Source of the DNA: Bacteroidales bacterium
GTDB lineage: Bacteria; Bacteroidota; Bacteroidia; Bacteroidales; Muribaculaceae
DNA: 40,525 nucleotides
Reading direction: 5' to 3'
Assembly: GCA_020860515.1 (NCBI GenBank)
Contig: JAJBUG010000054.1
Location: 1-40,525 of the forward strand
Shown: piece after piece, positions 31,885 to 40,525 of the stretch
How the letters are laid out: every line of letters starts with the position of its first letter
Numbering within the stretch: the stretch's first letter is position 1
The notes under the pieces: generated by a model
Database searches by the model: none
Told to the model about the DNA's origin: nothing
What the model saw: the letters and a program-made list of their open reading frames with translations, nothing else
Made by a program: the position numbers and the translations under genes

Positions 31885-32387
31885 TTGATACTCAGCTTAA
31901 GCCTAATCAATTGGCATTCATAGCCCTCTCCAACGAGTATTGTCAAGCCGTGGAGACAGCCTCAGAGATGCAGCAGGATGAGTTTGTGGATTCGATGTTG
32001 CGTCTGTTGCCCCGACTTTATATCTCAGCCACCGACTTGGCTGACCCAATGATAATTGATGAATCCACTTATCTGCCATCGAGCCTCGACGAGGAATACT
32101 ACGACGCCGTGCGCCGAGGCATGGAGATGCAGTTGGGTGAAGATGATGCCTACCTTGAGGTATTTGAGGAGGATATGAAGTACAGCGACACCCCCATCTC
32201 GGCCAGCATTGCCGAGAACCTGGCCGACATCTTCCAGGTTCTCTACAATTTCACAGATTCCATCAAGGATTCCACCACCGAGCACACTGAGCAGATGCTC
32301 GAGGCCGTAAAGGAGGACTTTGGCTCTTACTGGAGTCGCGTGCTGTGCAATGTCCTACGTGCCCTCAATGCCATAAAATATAAATGA
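31881..32387 (+). CDS. DUF5063-like hypothetical protein
   Basis: 168 residues, acidic and all-helical in appearance, with no signal peptide or membrane segment (QLAFIALSNEYCQAVETASE; ISASIAENLADIFQVLYNFT). It matches from memory the Bacteroidetes DUF5063 family, whose function is unknown. It is overlapped by 4 bp at both ends, by nadD upstream and the M18 peptidase downstream, so it is tightly coupled to them. Confidence 0.75.
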   Translation: MIDTQLKPNQLAFIALSNEYCQAVETASEMQQDEFVDSMLRLLPRLYISATDLADPMIIDESTYLPSSLDEEYYDAVRRGMEMQLGEDDAYLEVFEEDMKYSDTPISASIAENLADIFQVLYNFTDSIKDSTTEHTEQMLEAVKEDFGSYWSRVLCNVLRALNAIKYK

Positions 32388-33688
32388 GTAATAAGTATCA
32401 AGTTACTACTGTGAGAGATTTGCTTAATTTTCTTGACGCGTCGCCTGTGAATTTTTATGCAGCTGATACGGTGGTTGACGAACTGCGTCAAGCTGGCTTC
32501 GTAGCCTTAGACCCAGCTGACCATTGGACACTCAATCCCGGCGGACGCTATTATATTACCAAAAATGGCAGCGCAGTATTTGCCTTTATCGTTGGCACTG
32601 ACCCACTGGCTGGCTTTAAAATCATAACTGCCCATAGCGATAGTCCATGCTTCCGCATCAAGCCAAATCCCGAGATGATTAGCGAGGGTGGAATTATTCG
32701 CCTCAACACTGAGGTTTATGGCGGTCCGATTCTTTATACTTGGTTCGACCGACCGCTCTCGATTGCTGGGCGAGTGATTCTGCGCAGCGACGACCCGCTC
32801 AGGCCTGAAACTCGCCTTGTGCGCTTCGACCGTCCGTTGCTCACTATTCCTCACCTGGCTATCCATTTCAATCGCCAGGTCAACGAGGGAAATCCCTTGT
32901 CGAAGCAGCGTGATATGATGCCCGTGCTGGGCATTATCAATTCGGCTGCCGAGGAGGATAATTATGTGCTCAAGATGGTGGCTAAAGAGCTTGGCGTGGA
33001 CACCAACGATATCCTCGATTTCGACCTCAGTCTTTACGACACCACCAAGGCATGCCTGCTTGGGGCTAACGATGAATTTGTAAGCAGCGGCAGGCTCGAC
33101 GACCTCAGCATGGTTCATGCAGCCTTGTCGGCTCTGGTGGATGCTCCCCAGCCCCAGGCGCGCACCTGCGTAATGGCAATCTTCGACAACGAAGAGACGG
33201 GCTCAGGCACCAAGCAAGGCGCTGCTTCGCCAATCTTGGTTGACCTGCTGCAACGCATTAATGCCTCGCAGGATGGCACTTTCGAGACCTATCTGCGTGC
33301 TATTGAGCGCAGCTTCATGGTATCGGCTGACAATGCCCACGGGCTTCATCCCAACTATGTGAGCAAGTACGACCCGACCAATCACCCGATGCTTGGCAGT
33401 GGGCCAGTGATCAAGATCAATGCCAACTGCAAGTATATGACTGATGCTGACTCGTCGGCGGTGTTCCGCACGATATGCGAGGAAGCTGATGTGCCATATC
33501 AATACTTTGTGAATCATAGTGATGTGGCTGGCGGTTCTACGCTTGGCAACATCCTCACCTCCCAGATACCGCTTCGCGGCGTAGATATGGGCGCACCTCT
33601 GTGGGCCATGCACTCAGTGCGCGAAACAGGGTCAATCGACGATCACAACTTCACCATCCGTGCATTCTCCAAATTCTACGAGCTATAA
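32384..33688 (+). CDS. M18 family aminopeptidase
   Basis: 434 residues, normal length for aspartyl aminopeptidase-type M18 enzymes. Metal ligands and active-site blocks are visible: ITAHSDSPCFRIKP, SGRLDDLSMVHAALSA, MAIFDNEETGSGTKQGA, VSADNAHGLHPNY and NHSDVAGGSTLGNI. It is a cytosolic two-zinc exopeptidase removing N-terminal, often acidic, residues. It is the last gene of the yicC operon, with a terminator hairpin that lies inside the end of the convergent phosphatase gene. Confidence 0.94.
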   Translation: MSNKYQVTTVRDLLNFLDASPVNFYAADTVVDELRQAGFVALDPADHWTLNPGGRYYITKNGSAVFAFIVGTDPLAGFKIITAHSDSPCFRIKPNPEMISEGGIIRLNTEVYGGPILYTWFDRPLSIAGRVILRSDDPLRPETRLVRFDRPLLTIPHLAIHFNRQVNEGNPLSKQRDMMPVLGIINSAAEEDNYVLKMVAKELGVDTNDILDFDLSLYDTTKACLLGANDEFVSSGRLDDLSMVHAALSALVDAPQPQARTCVMAIFDNEETGSGTKQGAASPILVDLLQRINASQDGTFETYLRAIERSFMVSADNAHGLHPNYVSKYDPTNHPMLGSGPVIKINANCKYMTDADSSAVFRTICEEADVPYQYFVNHSDVAGGSTLGNILTSQIPLRGVDMGAPLWAMHSVRETGSIDDHNFTIRAFSKFYEL

Positions 33689-33707
33689 AAACTACCGATT
33701 TAACGGA

Positions 33708-34970
33708 TTATGGCTGCAGACCTTCTTCGAGGGTCTGCAGCCATTTGTTTTTTAGTTGCTGCCAGGGGGTAGGGGTGAGGATTTCTTTTTCGTTGAGGAG
33801 GGCTTGCACATATACTTCGCCCTCGGAGTCGTGATAGAAGATGAGCTGGAGATTGGCAGCCATCGGCACAAATTCGTAATCGTGCCATTGTGCAGCCACA
33901 TCTTCGTACCGCTCGATTTCAGGAGTCGGGACTATCTGCATCAGCGACATTAGGCGCAGCAAGTGCGTGTCGTGGCCAAATCGCAAATCGGCGGCGCAGC
34001 CACGAGGTTCGCCTATTTGGGAGCAGTGCGGTCCGTGACCCACTGCCTCGATCGCAGCATCTGCATCTTCAATAATTCCCATGAGCAGCGAGTCGGCGCA
34101 GTGGATGGTGCGGCCAGCAGCGATGGGCGTATCGCTATTACACATGTACATCCTGGCGTTCACGCACTTCCAAAGTGCTTTCATTCCCTCGTAAGTAAAT
34201 ATGGAATACAAATCCAAATCCTCCAGCCCTACATTTTGCATACTTTGTACCGCCCAATAGAGTTCCAGGATCCATTTTATCTGTTGCTCCTGCGTCATCT
34301 TATCGGGATTTGCAAATAGCGACCCTATTATTCGGCTGGGATCCACAGTCGCTGCCACAAATTCCATATACCCCCGGCTCGATTCCAATGAGTCCTTGAA
34401 GGCCTTGGCCTCGGCTGACTCATAGGCCATCTGCTGCATCAGCTTGGGGTAGGGCAGGCGGCTGATTTTTAGCGAGGGATTCACCTCTTTCAGGCCTTCG
34501 CAGAATGCGGCCATGCTCATGGCGCACCGCATAGCCGTAGAGGATTTGGCGCGGATAAAAGCTGAATCGGCGAAAACCTCGGGGAATCGCCCGATCATTC
34601 GCTGCGCTATGTCGTGGTGCTGACGTTCGCCAAGCGGAGTTAGCTGGCCCGCACGGCCTATGCCATCGTTTGTTAAAAGCCTTAGCTTTCCCCGAATCTC
34701 TTTGCCTCGCTGAGTTAACTCTATAGTATCCATAGGTGTAAGCAAGCTAAGATACCGCGCATCTTCAGTAAGCCATCTTGATCCATGGCGGCCATAATGG
34801 CTGATATAAAATGGCGTTAGCCCCAATGACCGATAATCCGGCAAAATACCATTTTCTCCGGCTCTATTCTCATAAGCGCAGTACGAGCTGCCAAGCTGCT
34901 GCCAAGTCTGCGCCGCAGATATCCCTGGCATCAATACAGCCAATATCAAATACCAAATTTTTTCCATCAC
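33708..34970 (-). CDS. secreted histidine-type phosphatase (branch 2)
   Basis: 420 residues with a signal peptide (MMEKIWYLILAVLMPGISAA). The histidine acid phosphatase motif HYGRHGSRW (catalytic His62) and the acid/base motif RFGHDTHLL (about 333) place it in the branch with phytases, MINPP and glucose-1-phosphatase. The HD (not HAE) proton donor points to the phytase/AppA-like type. It probably removes phosphate from a small periplasmic substrate. Its last codons form the terminator hairpin used by the convergent M18 gene. Confidence 0.88.
   Translation of the reverse strand: MMEKIWYLILAVLMPGISAAQTWQQLGSSYCAYENRAGENGILPDYRSLGLTPFYISHYGRHGSRWLTEDARYLSLLTPMDTIELTQRGKEIRGKLRLLTNDGIGRAGQLTPLGERQHHDIAQRMIGRFPEVFADSAFIRAKSSTAMRCAMSMAAFCEGLKEVNPSLKISRLPYPKLMQQMAYESAEAKAFKDSLESSRGYMEFVAATVDPSRIIGSLFANPDKMTQEQQIKWILELYWAVQSMQNVGLEDLDLYSIFTYEGMKALWKCVNARMYMCNSDTPIAAGRTIHCADSLLMGIIEDADAAIEAVGHGPHCSQIGEPRGCAADLRFGHDTHLLRLMSLMQIVPTPEIERYEDVAAQWHDYEFVPMAANLQLIFYHDSEGEVYVQALLNEKEILTPTPWQQLKNKWLQTLEEGLQP
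33710..33752 (+). terminator. terminator of the M18 peptidase gene, inside the phosphatase coding end
   Basis: ATGGCTGCAGACC (33710-33722) pairs perfectly with GGTCTGCAGCCAT (33732-33744), followed by TTTGTTTTTT. The stem covers the last twelve codons (LQTLEEGLQP and neighbours) of the minus-strand gene. Confidence 0.85.
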
Positions 34971-34994
34971 AAAATATCTATCATATCAATTTTA

Positions 34995-35002
34995 CAAAAT
35001 TA
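34995..35002 (-). promoter_or_regulatory. -7 box of the phosphatase gene
   Basis: The minus strand reads TAATTTTG, about 25 bp before the ATG. No clear -33 TTTG is seen. Confidence 0.5.
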
Positions 35003-35058
35003 GCATTTTTGATGTGATTTTGTTGGTATAGAAGATAGAAAAATTGGAAAAATATGCC

Positions 35059-35066
35059 TATCTTTG
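35059..35066 (+). promoter_or_regulatory. -7 box of the C10 protease operon
   Basis: TATCTTTG followed by CG, 25 bp before the ATG at 35092. The -33 is unclear. Confidence 0.55.
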
Positions 35067-35091
35067 CGAATAAGTTGATAAATCACTTGAT

Positions 35092-38000
35092 ATGAAAAAA
35101 CTTTACTTCTTTTGGCTGCTGCTTGCACTCTGGCTGCCAATGCCGAGCAGCTTACGCCCGAGCAGGCCTTGGCTCGAATGGGCCAATCTGCGCCAGCAAA
35201 GGCCAAAGCAGCCGATGCCTCGCAGATGCGACTGGCAAAGACCCTAACTGCGGAGGGCATCAACACACTGTATGTCTTTAACGGGCAAGATCGTGCCATG
35301 ATCCTCAGTGCCGACGACTGTGCACAGCCCCTGCTGGGCTACACCGAAGGCGTGATTGACGCGGATAATCTCCCATCCAATATGCAAAGGTGGCTCGATG
35401 ATTACTCGCGCCAAATAGCCTATGCCGCCAAGTTGGGCATTCAAAACACCGAAGTTGAAGAAGAGCCTTGGGAACCAGTGGGTCCGCTTTGCTCTACCTT
35501 ATGGTCACAAGAAGGTCCTTACAATCTGCTTTGCCCTGAGAAAGATGGCGAGCTCTGCTTGACAGGATGCGTAGCCACTGCAATGGCGCAAGTAATGAAG
35601 TACCATGAATGGCCAGTCCAAGGTCGCGGCACCGTAGCTTACACCTGGGAGCGCCATGCCGATGATTGGGTGAACTTGGAGATGGACATGTCGGAGGCTG
35701 TCTTTGACTGGGACAACATGCTCAACACCTACGATAACACTGCCACGGAAGAGCAGCAATTGGCTGTAGCCACCCTGATGAAAGCCTGCGGATACGCTGT
35801 AGAAATGTATTATGGTGGTTTTGACGAAGGATCTGGTGCCCTTTCAGAAATAGAGGCTTACGCCATGCGAGAATATTTAGACTATGCTCCCTCGGCCTCT
35901 CTGGAAATGCGCAATCATTATAGTTTCAGTCAATGGGAAGAAATGTTATATGACAACCTCAGAGAATATGGCCCAATATCATTTGGCGGGGTTGGAACCG
36001 ACTGGTCAGGCCATGCCTTTGTGTGCGATGGCTACCAGGACGGCTATTTTCATTTCAATTGGGGTTGGGGTGGTTCAATGAACGGCTTCTTCCAGCTTGA
36101 TGCCATTGGCATCGATGTTGGTGCAGAAAGTGGCGGAGAATCCCAAGTGTGGGATTTCTGTTACTATCAGAGTGTGGTACTCGGTCTGGCTCCAAGTACA
36201 AAAGACGTAGAAGCGGCCAAGCCATATATGTATAGTAATGATCCATTGGCGTTGGCCGAAGACTCAGATAATCCATCTTGGATATGGCTTATGAATCCCG
36301 TGTTTGCCATGGCTAACCGTATCCTTCCTTATGAAATGGGCATGCATCTTATAAATGTGGATAATTCCGCTGAGGATATATATCTTCCTTTCTACGACAT
36401 GGGCATATATCTTATAGAACCTTGTGAATTTATGCCAGGCTACGGATATGGAGATTTGGTTTGCCACATGGACGGCCTGGAGCCGGGGTCATATCTGGTT
36501 AATCCAGTTTCGCGTGAAGTAGGCGATAATGAATGGGTGCCTATCCGCTTCCGATACCCCGCATCCCAAGCCATTGAGGTAGAGTGGGATGGCGCCAAAG
36601 TCACAGTCAAAGACAAGAACAATGTAATACCCGATGACGCTTACTCTTTCTTTGATATCGGCAAGGCTATCTTTGAGGATCCTTTCGTGTATCCAGCTTA
36701 TACAAGTGAATGGGTAGCATCGTGGGAAGTGGACATTCAAGAAGCCAACGAATTACCTGGTCTCTACCGTCTTGTTAACCCATACGCCAACTATCCGCTT
36801 ATTGGCCAGACTATCTCGCTTTCAGATATCTGGGGCGAAGGCACATACACTATCACTTACGATGATAGCACTCCCCACTACATCTATATTCATGCTGAGA
36901 ATCCTGACTGCGTGTACATGACCACATCTTATACGGGGTTGACCATCGACCCAGAGTATGGCGAAATGATTGGCACATCGTACCTGTGGGAAAACTGCCT
37001 TAAGGAGGGCGCGACTGAGGATTTGGCCGATGCCATAGCCAAGGGCATGGCTGGCTACCTCGAAGACGGCATGATCACCTTCCCACAATGGTCGCTAATG
37101 GACCGTGAAGTTAAGGATGACGAGTGGCGCTACACCACCCAGATACGTGACACCAAGATCGTGCTCCCCGGCACTCCTGACTGCCGTATCCACCTCGCTA
37201 CCGAGGGATGTGGAGCTGAAAACAGAATTCCTTGCAGCACTGAGATAGGCAGCGATGTTGCCGCTGTGCTTTACTACACAATGCCAGGTGCTGCTGATTT
37301 GAGCCAAGCTGTAGTTAAGGAGACTTATGCCAACCATAAAGAGGATTGCATCGAACTGTCCGAGTCAGAGGAATTTACCGTAGAGTTGCCCACTTCTGGC
37401 AAATACACTCTGTTTGTGTTCGCCCTCGATGCCGATGGCAACTATCGCGGGGGCGATGTAAAATATCTTTATGGTGTGGATTATTCCACCGAAGGATGGA
37501 CCGAGCTTGGCCAGGTTGACTTCACCGAGGTATTTGTAAGCCAATGGTACAAGTATGACAATGAAATAGTGCCAGGCGTCACCATTGAGGGCAACAATGC
37601 TACTCCTGGATTCTATCGCCTTGTAAACCCATATTCTACCCACAGCCTAAGCCAGTACTTGCATGCCGATGACCATGATCATTACATCTACATCCATGCT
37701 GAGGACCCCGAGCGAGTATATATCGACGAATGTCCTGTGGGTCTGGATTGTGGTTACGGTCAGACATTCGTATGGTCGCTTGCTGGTCAGCAAATGGAAA
37801 ATGGCATGAGTGCCGATGAGGTAGCTGCTGCTAACAGCTTTGGCAAGATGGAAGATTCAGTGATTACTTTCCCTGAGGGCAGTCTGCTGATGTTTGACTA
37901 TTGTGTAATGCGTGAGCCTCGCCTGGCTGATGCATTGTCATTCAGCCTCAATCTATCAGGCCTTAGCGGCCTCAGCGGCGTGGCAGCAGATGAGTGCGAA

Positions 38001-38108
38001 ACTCCTGTGCAGTACTTCAACCTGCAGGGACAGCGGATAGCCAATCCCACTCCCGGCCTCTACATCAAGGTCACTGGATCCCACGCTGAAAAGCTCCGCA
38101 TTAAGTAA
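35092..38108 (+). CDS. C10 (streptopain-like) peptidase with frameshifted signal peptide
   Basis: A secreted cysteine protease of about 1005 residues if one base is restored. ATG at 35092 followed by six A's reads MKKLYFFWLLL and soon stops. With seven A's it reads MKKTLLLLAAACTLAANAEQ, an ideal signal peptide in frame with the rest. The uninterrupted frame as given opens only at 35112. Domains: a Spi-type inhibitory propeptide (TLYVFNGQDRAMILSADD); a C10 catalytic domain with Cys in CLTGCVATAMAQ (codon 35568), His in SGHAFVCDGY (codon 36012) and the FNWGWGGSMNGFF block. Two later copies of a GxYRLVNPY...YIYIHAExP repeat follow, then a C-terminal sorting tail (VQYFNLQGQRIANPTPG). It is the first gene of a four-gene unit. 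Confidence 0.8.
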
Positions 38109-38109
38109 A

Positions 38110-38886
38110 ATGCGTTCAATCTGGCGATATATCAAGCGCTTTGGCAAATGGTTTGCCAACAAAGAATGGTGGGTGCAATGGTCGATTGCATTCATAGCAA
38201 CTGCTTGTGGTATCCTTGTCACAGTTGGCACAGATTCTTGGCTTCAATACCGCGATAAGCAAGAAAAAGCCAAGCGCGCCTTGGAGGTGATATTAGTGTC
38301 GCTCCACGACGAATGGGATGAAATGGATGGTGATGTAGAGCGCGTGCAATTTCAAGACTCGATAATGCAAGCCGTAAACATCCAATTCCAAGGCGACTCG
38401 CTCAACGAGGCCAGCTGCCAGCTCTTCTACAAGATGATGAGTGCCATGGCAGTGCATCACCCTTGGCAAGCAACCTACGGCGTGTACTACAACTCGTTTG
38501 ATTTCTGGCTTGCCATTGACAATCCAGCCGTTATGCAGGCCCTTGGTCAAGCCTACACCAACGAGGGCATGTTCTTGCAGATAATGTCAACTCTCCAAAC
38601 CAGAAAGCGAGAACTGTTCACTGCGTTCTCAAGCTACAAATGGAAGGAAGAATATCCCAGTTTCCGAGTCTTGGTGAGGCAGTGGATGCGCAATCCCGAA
38701 CTGAAACTCTTCTTAGATGAGTTTTCTCGCTGTTCCAAGATGATGGCGGTGATATGTCAGGAACAAGCCCATTTGCTCGCCTTTCTGCGCGACAGCCTCG
38801 GCATTAGCGAAGAGCGAATACTGGAGCTAAGCACCGACTATGAAATGGGCATGCAAGAATATTACGAAGCCAAACCGCAAAATTAG
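38110..38886 (+). CDS. membrane-anchored hypothetical protein
   Basis: 258 residues with a basic N-terminus (RYIKRFGKWFANKEWW), one membrane helix (about 27-45, WSIAFIATACGILVTVGTDS), then a soluble, helical, acidic domain exposed on one side of the membrane. The layout resembles DUF6090-like proteins, but no family was firmly recognised. It starts one base after the C10 protease stop, so it is tightly coupled. No catalytic motif is visible. Confidence 0.7.
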   Translation: MRSIWRYIKRFGKWFANKEWWVQWSIAFIATACGILVTVGTDSWLQYRDKQEKAKRALEVILVSLHDEWDEMDGDVERVQFQDSIMQAVNIQFQGDSLNEASCQLFYKMMSAMAVHHPWQATYGVYYNSFDFWLAIDNPAVMQALGQAYTNEGMFLQIMSTLQTRKRELFTAFSSYKWKEEYPSFRVLVRQWMRNPELKLFLDEFSRCSKMMAVICQEQAHLLAFLRDSLGISEERILELSTDYEMGMQEYYEAKPQN

Positions 38887-38923
38887 AACACAAAATAACA
38901 AACGACAAAATTAACCCAGGAAA

Positions 38924-39367
38924 ATGAAAAAGTATCTGCATTTCTTAATGACCGCAATGCTGGTGTTCACATGCGCCGGCTTCCTTTCAGCCTGCGGCGA
39001 CGATGACGATGATCTGGCACAGACCTACACGTTCTCTGCAGGCTTCTCCACTGCCGTTGGCAGTCTCACTGAGATGGCTGAGGTAGAAGACTATTTCAAT
39101 ACCAACTTAGGTCCCGAGCTTGGGGTGACTATGACTAATGGCATATTCAAGCTGACTGATACCTACGCCAATTGCGAAACCCGCATCTTGGCAGCCTTGT
39201 CAGCTCTTTGTCCCGCAATTCCCGATAAGGGTTGGGAAGGCTACTATGTGTACCAAGTGACTTGCACAACCACTGGCGAGGTGATTGCTTACCTTGAAAT
39301 CCAACAATCGGATGACAATGGAGTGCCCCAACCCTCAGGCAAATCAGGAGGCGGCATAGAATTTTAA
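38924..39367 (+). CDS. small lipoprotein
   Basis: 147 residues with a lipoprotein signal (lipobox FLSACG, Cys about 25) followed directly by DDDDD, the kind of acidic start seen in many Bacteroidales surface lipoproteins. The mature part is about 120 residues with YTFSAGFSTAVGSLTEMAEV and a C-terminal Gly/Ser tail. No family was recognised. It lies between the C10 protease cluster and the Bmp-like gene. A role as protease inhibitor is conceivable, since small exported inhibitors accompany some C10 proteases, but the sequence does not show it. Confidence 0.7.
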   Translation: MKKYLHFLMTAMLVFTCAGFLSACGDDDDDLAQTYTFSAGFSTAVGSLTEMAEVEDYFNTNLGPELGVTMTNGIFKLTDTYANCETRILAALSALCPAIPDKGWEGYYVYQVTCTTTGEVIAYLEIQQSDDNGVPQPSGKSGGGIEF

Positions 39368-39378
39368 TCTACTAATAG

Positions 39379-40386
39379 ATGAAGTTAATAAGGCTTCTTC
39401 CTGCATTAAGTATGATATTGCTGTCCTGTAGCGATTCTAATTCTGTAGAGTCGGTGCAGGATGGCAAAGTCATTATTGTGATGTTCTCACCCAATGGATT
39501 GGGAGACCGCAGTTATAGCGACCAATTATTGAGTGGGGTGCAAAGATTTTATAGCCAATGGGCTGACAAAGGGGTGTCAGTGCTTTCTTACAATCCGGGC
39601 GACATCACCGAGGCGGAATCCATATTTTCAGATTGGCTTAATATGGATATAGGCAAGCCTTCCCTGTTTGCCTTTGCATCAAGCGACTATGTGGATATGG
39701 CAAACAAATATCTTGCAGGTACCGACGGCCCTGGCCCAGACAAGACGGTGCTGCTCTATGAAGACACAAACCCTAACGGATTGCCACTAAATTCATTTTT
39801 CATCTCCATGTACGGCGCGGCATACCTTGCTGGCGTAAATGCTGCTGTATGCTCGGAAAAGGGAGCACTCGTGATGCTGGGCAGCGGCACGGCTGCCCCA
39901 GTGCTGTCGGGCTGTTATGGATTTGTGGATGGTTGGCATGCCTTGCGCGATGATGACCCCACAGTGCTGGCCCTGGCTAACGACTGGAGCGGCTATTCAA
40001 TGGCCTCAGATGTTTACAAATGGATGTATGATTGGGCCGATGAGTATGATTTCTTGTTTCCTGTAGCAGGGGGGTCCAGTCAGGGAGTGTATAGGTATTT
40101 GCGCGAGTTCCCAGGCCAGATGTGGACCACAGGCATGGATATTGACCAGAGCGACTACTGTGATGCTATTATCGGTAGCGTAGTGAAGAACATCGACGTG
40201 ATGACAGTCGACTGCTTCACGGCATGGGTCGAGGGGCGTGAGTTGCCTCATGGCGAGGTATATGGCATAGAGAGCGCCTACATCGAGTGGCGACTCTCGC
40301 CAGCGTATGCCAATCAGTTTCAGGATTTGATTGATGCCCACTTCGCCGATGCCGTGGCAAAAGAGGCAGAGTATGAGGGACTGTGA
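39379..40386 (+). CDS. Bmp/TmpC-like periplasmic-binding lipoprotein
   Basis: 335 residues with a lipoprotein signal (LLSCSDSN, Cys about 17). The PBP1-like fold is suggested by VIIVMFSPNGLGDRSYSDQL, typical of the Bmp/PnrA family (F.D.SFNQ position), and by FISMYGAAYLAGVNAAVCSE and GCYGFVDGWHAL. Family members bind nucleosides or similar ligands for ABC import, or act as surface lipoproteins. No permease or ATPase genes are adjacent, so it may be a stand-alone sensor or binding protein. It starts 11 bp after the small lipoprotein gene and ends the operon before a repeat element. Confidence 0.75.
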   Translation: MKLIRLLPALSMILLSCSDSNSVESVQDGKVIIVMFSPNGLGDRSYSDQLLSGVQRFYSQWADKGVSVLSYNPGDITEAESIFSDWLNMDIGKPSLFAFASSDYVDMANKYLAGTDGPGPDKTVLLYEDTNPNGLPLNSFFISMYGAAYLAGVNAAVCSEKGALVMLGSGTAAPVLSGCYGFVDGWHALRDDDPTVLALANDWSGYSMASDVYKWMYDWADEYDFLFPVAGGSSQGVYRYLREFPGQMWTTGMDIDQSDYCDAIIGSVVKNIDVMTVDCFTAWVEGRELPHGEVYGIESAYIEWRLSPAYANQFQDLIDAHFADAVAKEAEYEGL

Positions 40387-40470
40387 ACTGGGGACTCAAA
40401 CCCTACAAACCATTCTTTTTAAAACGTGGGTGCGTCATAATGGAACCATACCATGGAATCCCATAGGGCG

Positions 40471-40525
40471 TTCTTTCAAATAGTTATCAATATTCCCATT
40501 TTTACACACAAAATCGGTGCCTTTG
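40471..40525 (-). repeat. composite REP-like element, copy 2 (inverted, cut by window edge)
   Basis: 40471-40521 is the exact reverse complement of 4957-5007 (51 bp). An imperfect hairpin with GGAATCCC and GGGCGTTC (about 40455-40473) stands where copy 1 has its end hairpin. The rest of the element lies beyond the window. The preceding 40387-40454 shows no other feature. Confidence 0.8.

Overview
The window looks like the chromosome of a gut-type Bacteroidales bacterium (Bacteroides/Prevotella/Muribaculaceae kind). Three signs support this. Many starts are preceded by the Bacteroidetes -7 box TAnnTTTG, in the best cases with TTTG about 19-21 bp upstream. Several secreted proteins end in short C-terminal sorting-type tails. 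The gene families (DUF4494, DUF5063, BspA-like LRR, FucP-type transporter, SerC-SerA pair) are typical of the order. Most of the core is GC-rich; the left 5 kb and one internal gene segment are clearly more AT-rich.

Layout. 1-2.3 kb: remains of an integrated element, with a possible IS tail, a complete AbiEi/AbiEii type IV toxin-antitoxin pair and the C-terminal stub of a tyrosine recombinase. 2.4-4.8 kb: a secreted carboxymuconolactone decarboxylase/cupin protein and a DUF234-type ATPase whose leader carries 15-bp iterated repeats. 4.9-5.0 kb: a composite palindromic repeat that recurs, inverted, at the right edge. 5-9.3 kb: two secreted surface proteins on the minus strand, one a BspA-like LRR protein. 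9.5-13.4 kb: sugar transporter, YggS, DUF4494 protein, a degenerate LytM protein and tRNA-Phe. 13.7-17.6 kb: a small helical protein, an NfeD/ClpP-type membrane protease and a single ORF fusing KdsB to an inactive-looking M16 peptidase. 17.7-20 kb: serC and serA separated by an octamer tandem array. 20.2-21.3 kb: a YtxH/YtxH/holin-X envelope cassette. 21.5-27 kb: prmA, a small exported protein, a MerR regulator, an M23 peptidase and alaS. 27.2-29.6 kb: a clostripain-like lipoprotein with a mosaic composition and an MscS channel with an insertion. 29.7-33.7 kb: yicC-gmk-nadD-DUF5063-M18 peptidase. 33.7-35 kb: a histidine phosphatase on the minus strand. 35.1-40.4 kb: an apparent operon of a C10 (streptopain-like) protease, a membrane protein and two lipoproteins.

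The most notable observations are the KdsB-M16 fusion; the C10 protease whose signal peptide is put out of frame by one missing A in a poly-A run right after ATG; several intergenic arrays built on an 8-bp register with inverted copies; a composite REP-like element in two inverted copies; and a recombinant AT-rich block inside the C11 protease gene. No CRISPR array, rRNA or complete mobile element was seen. Every assignment is by reading alone; no database search was run.
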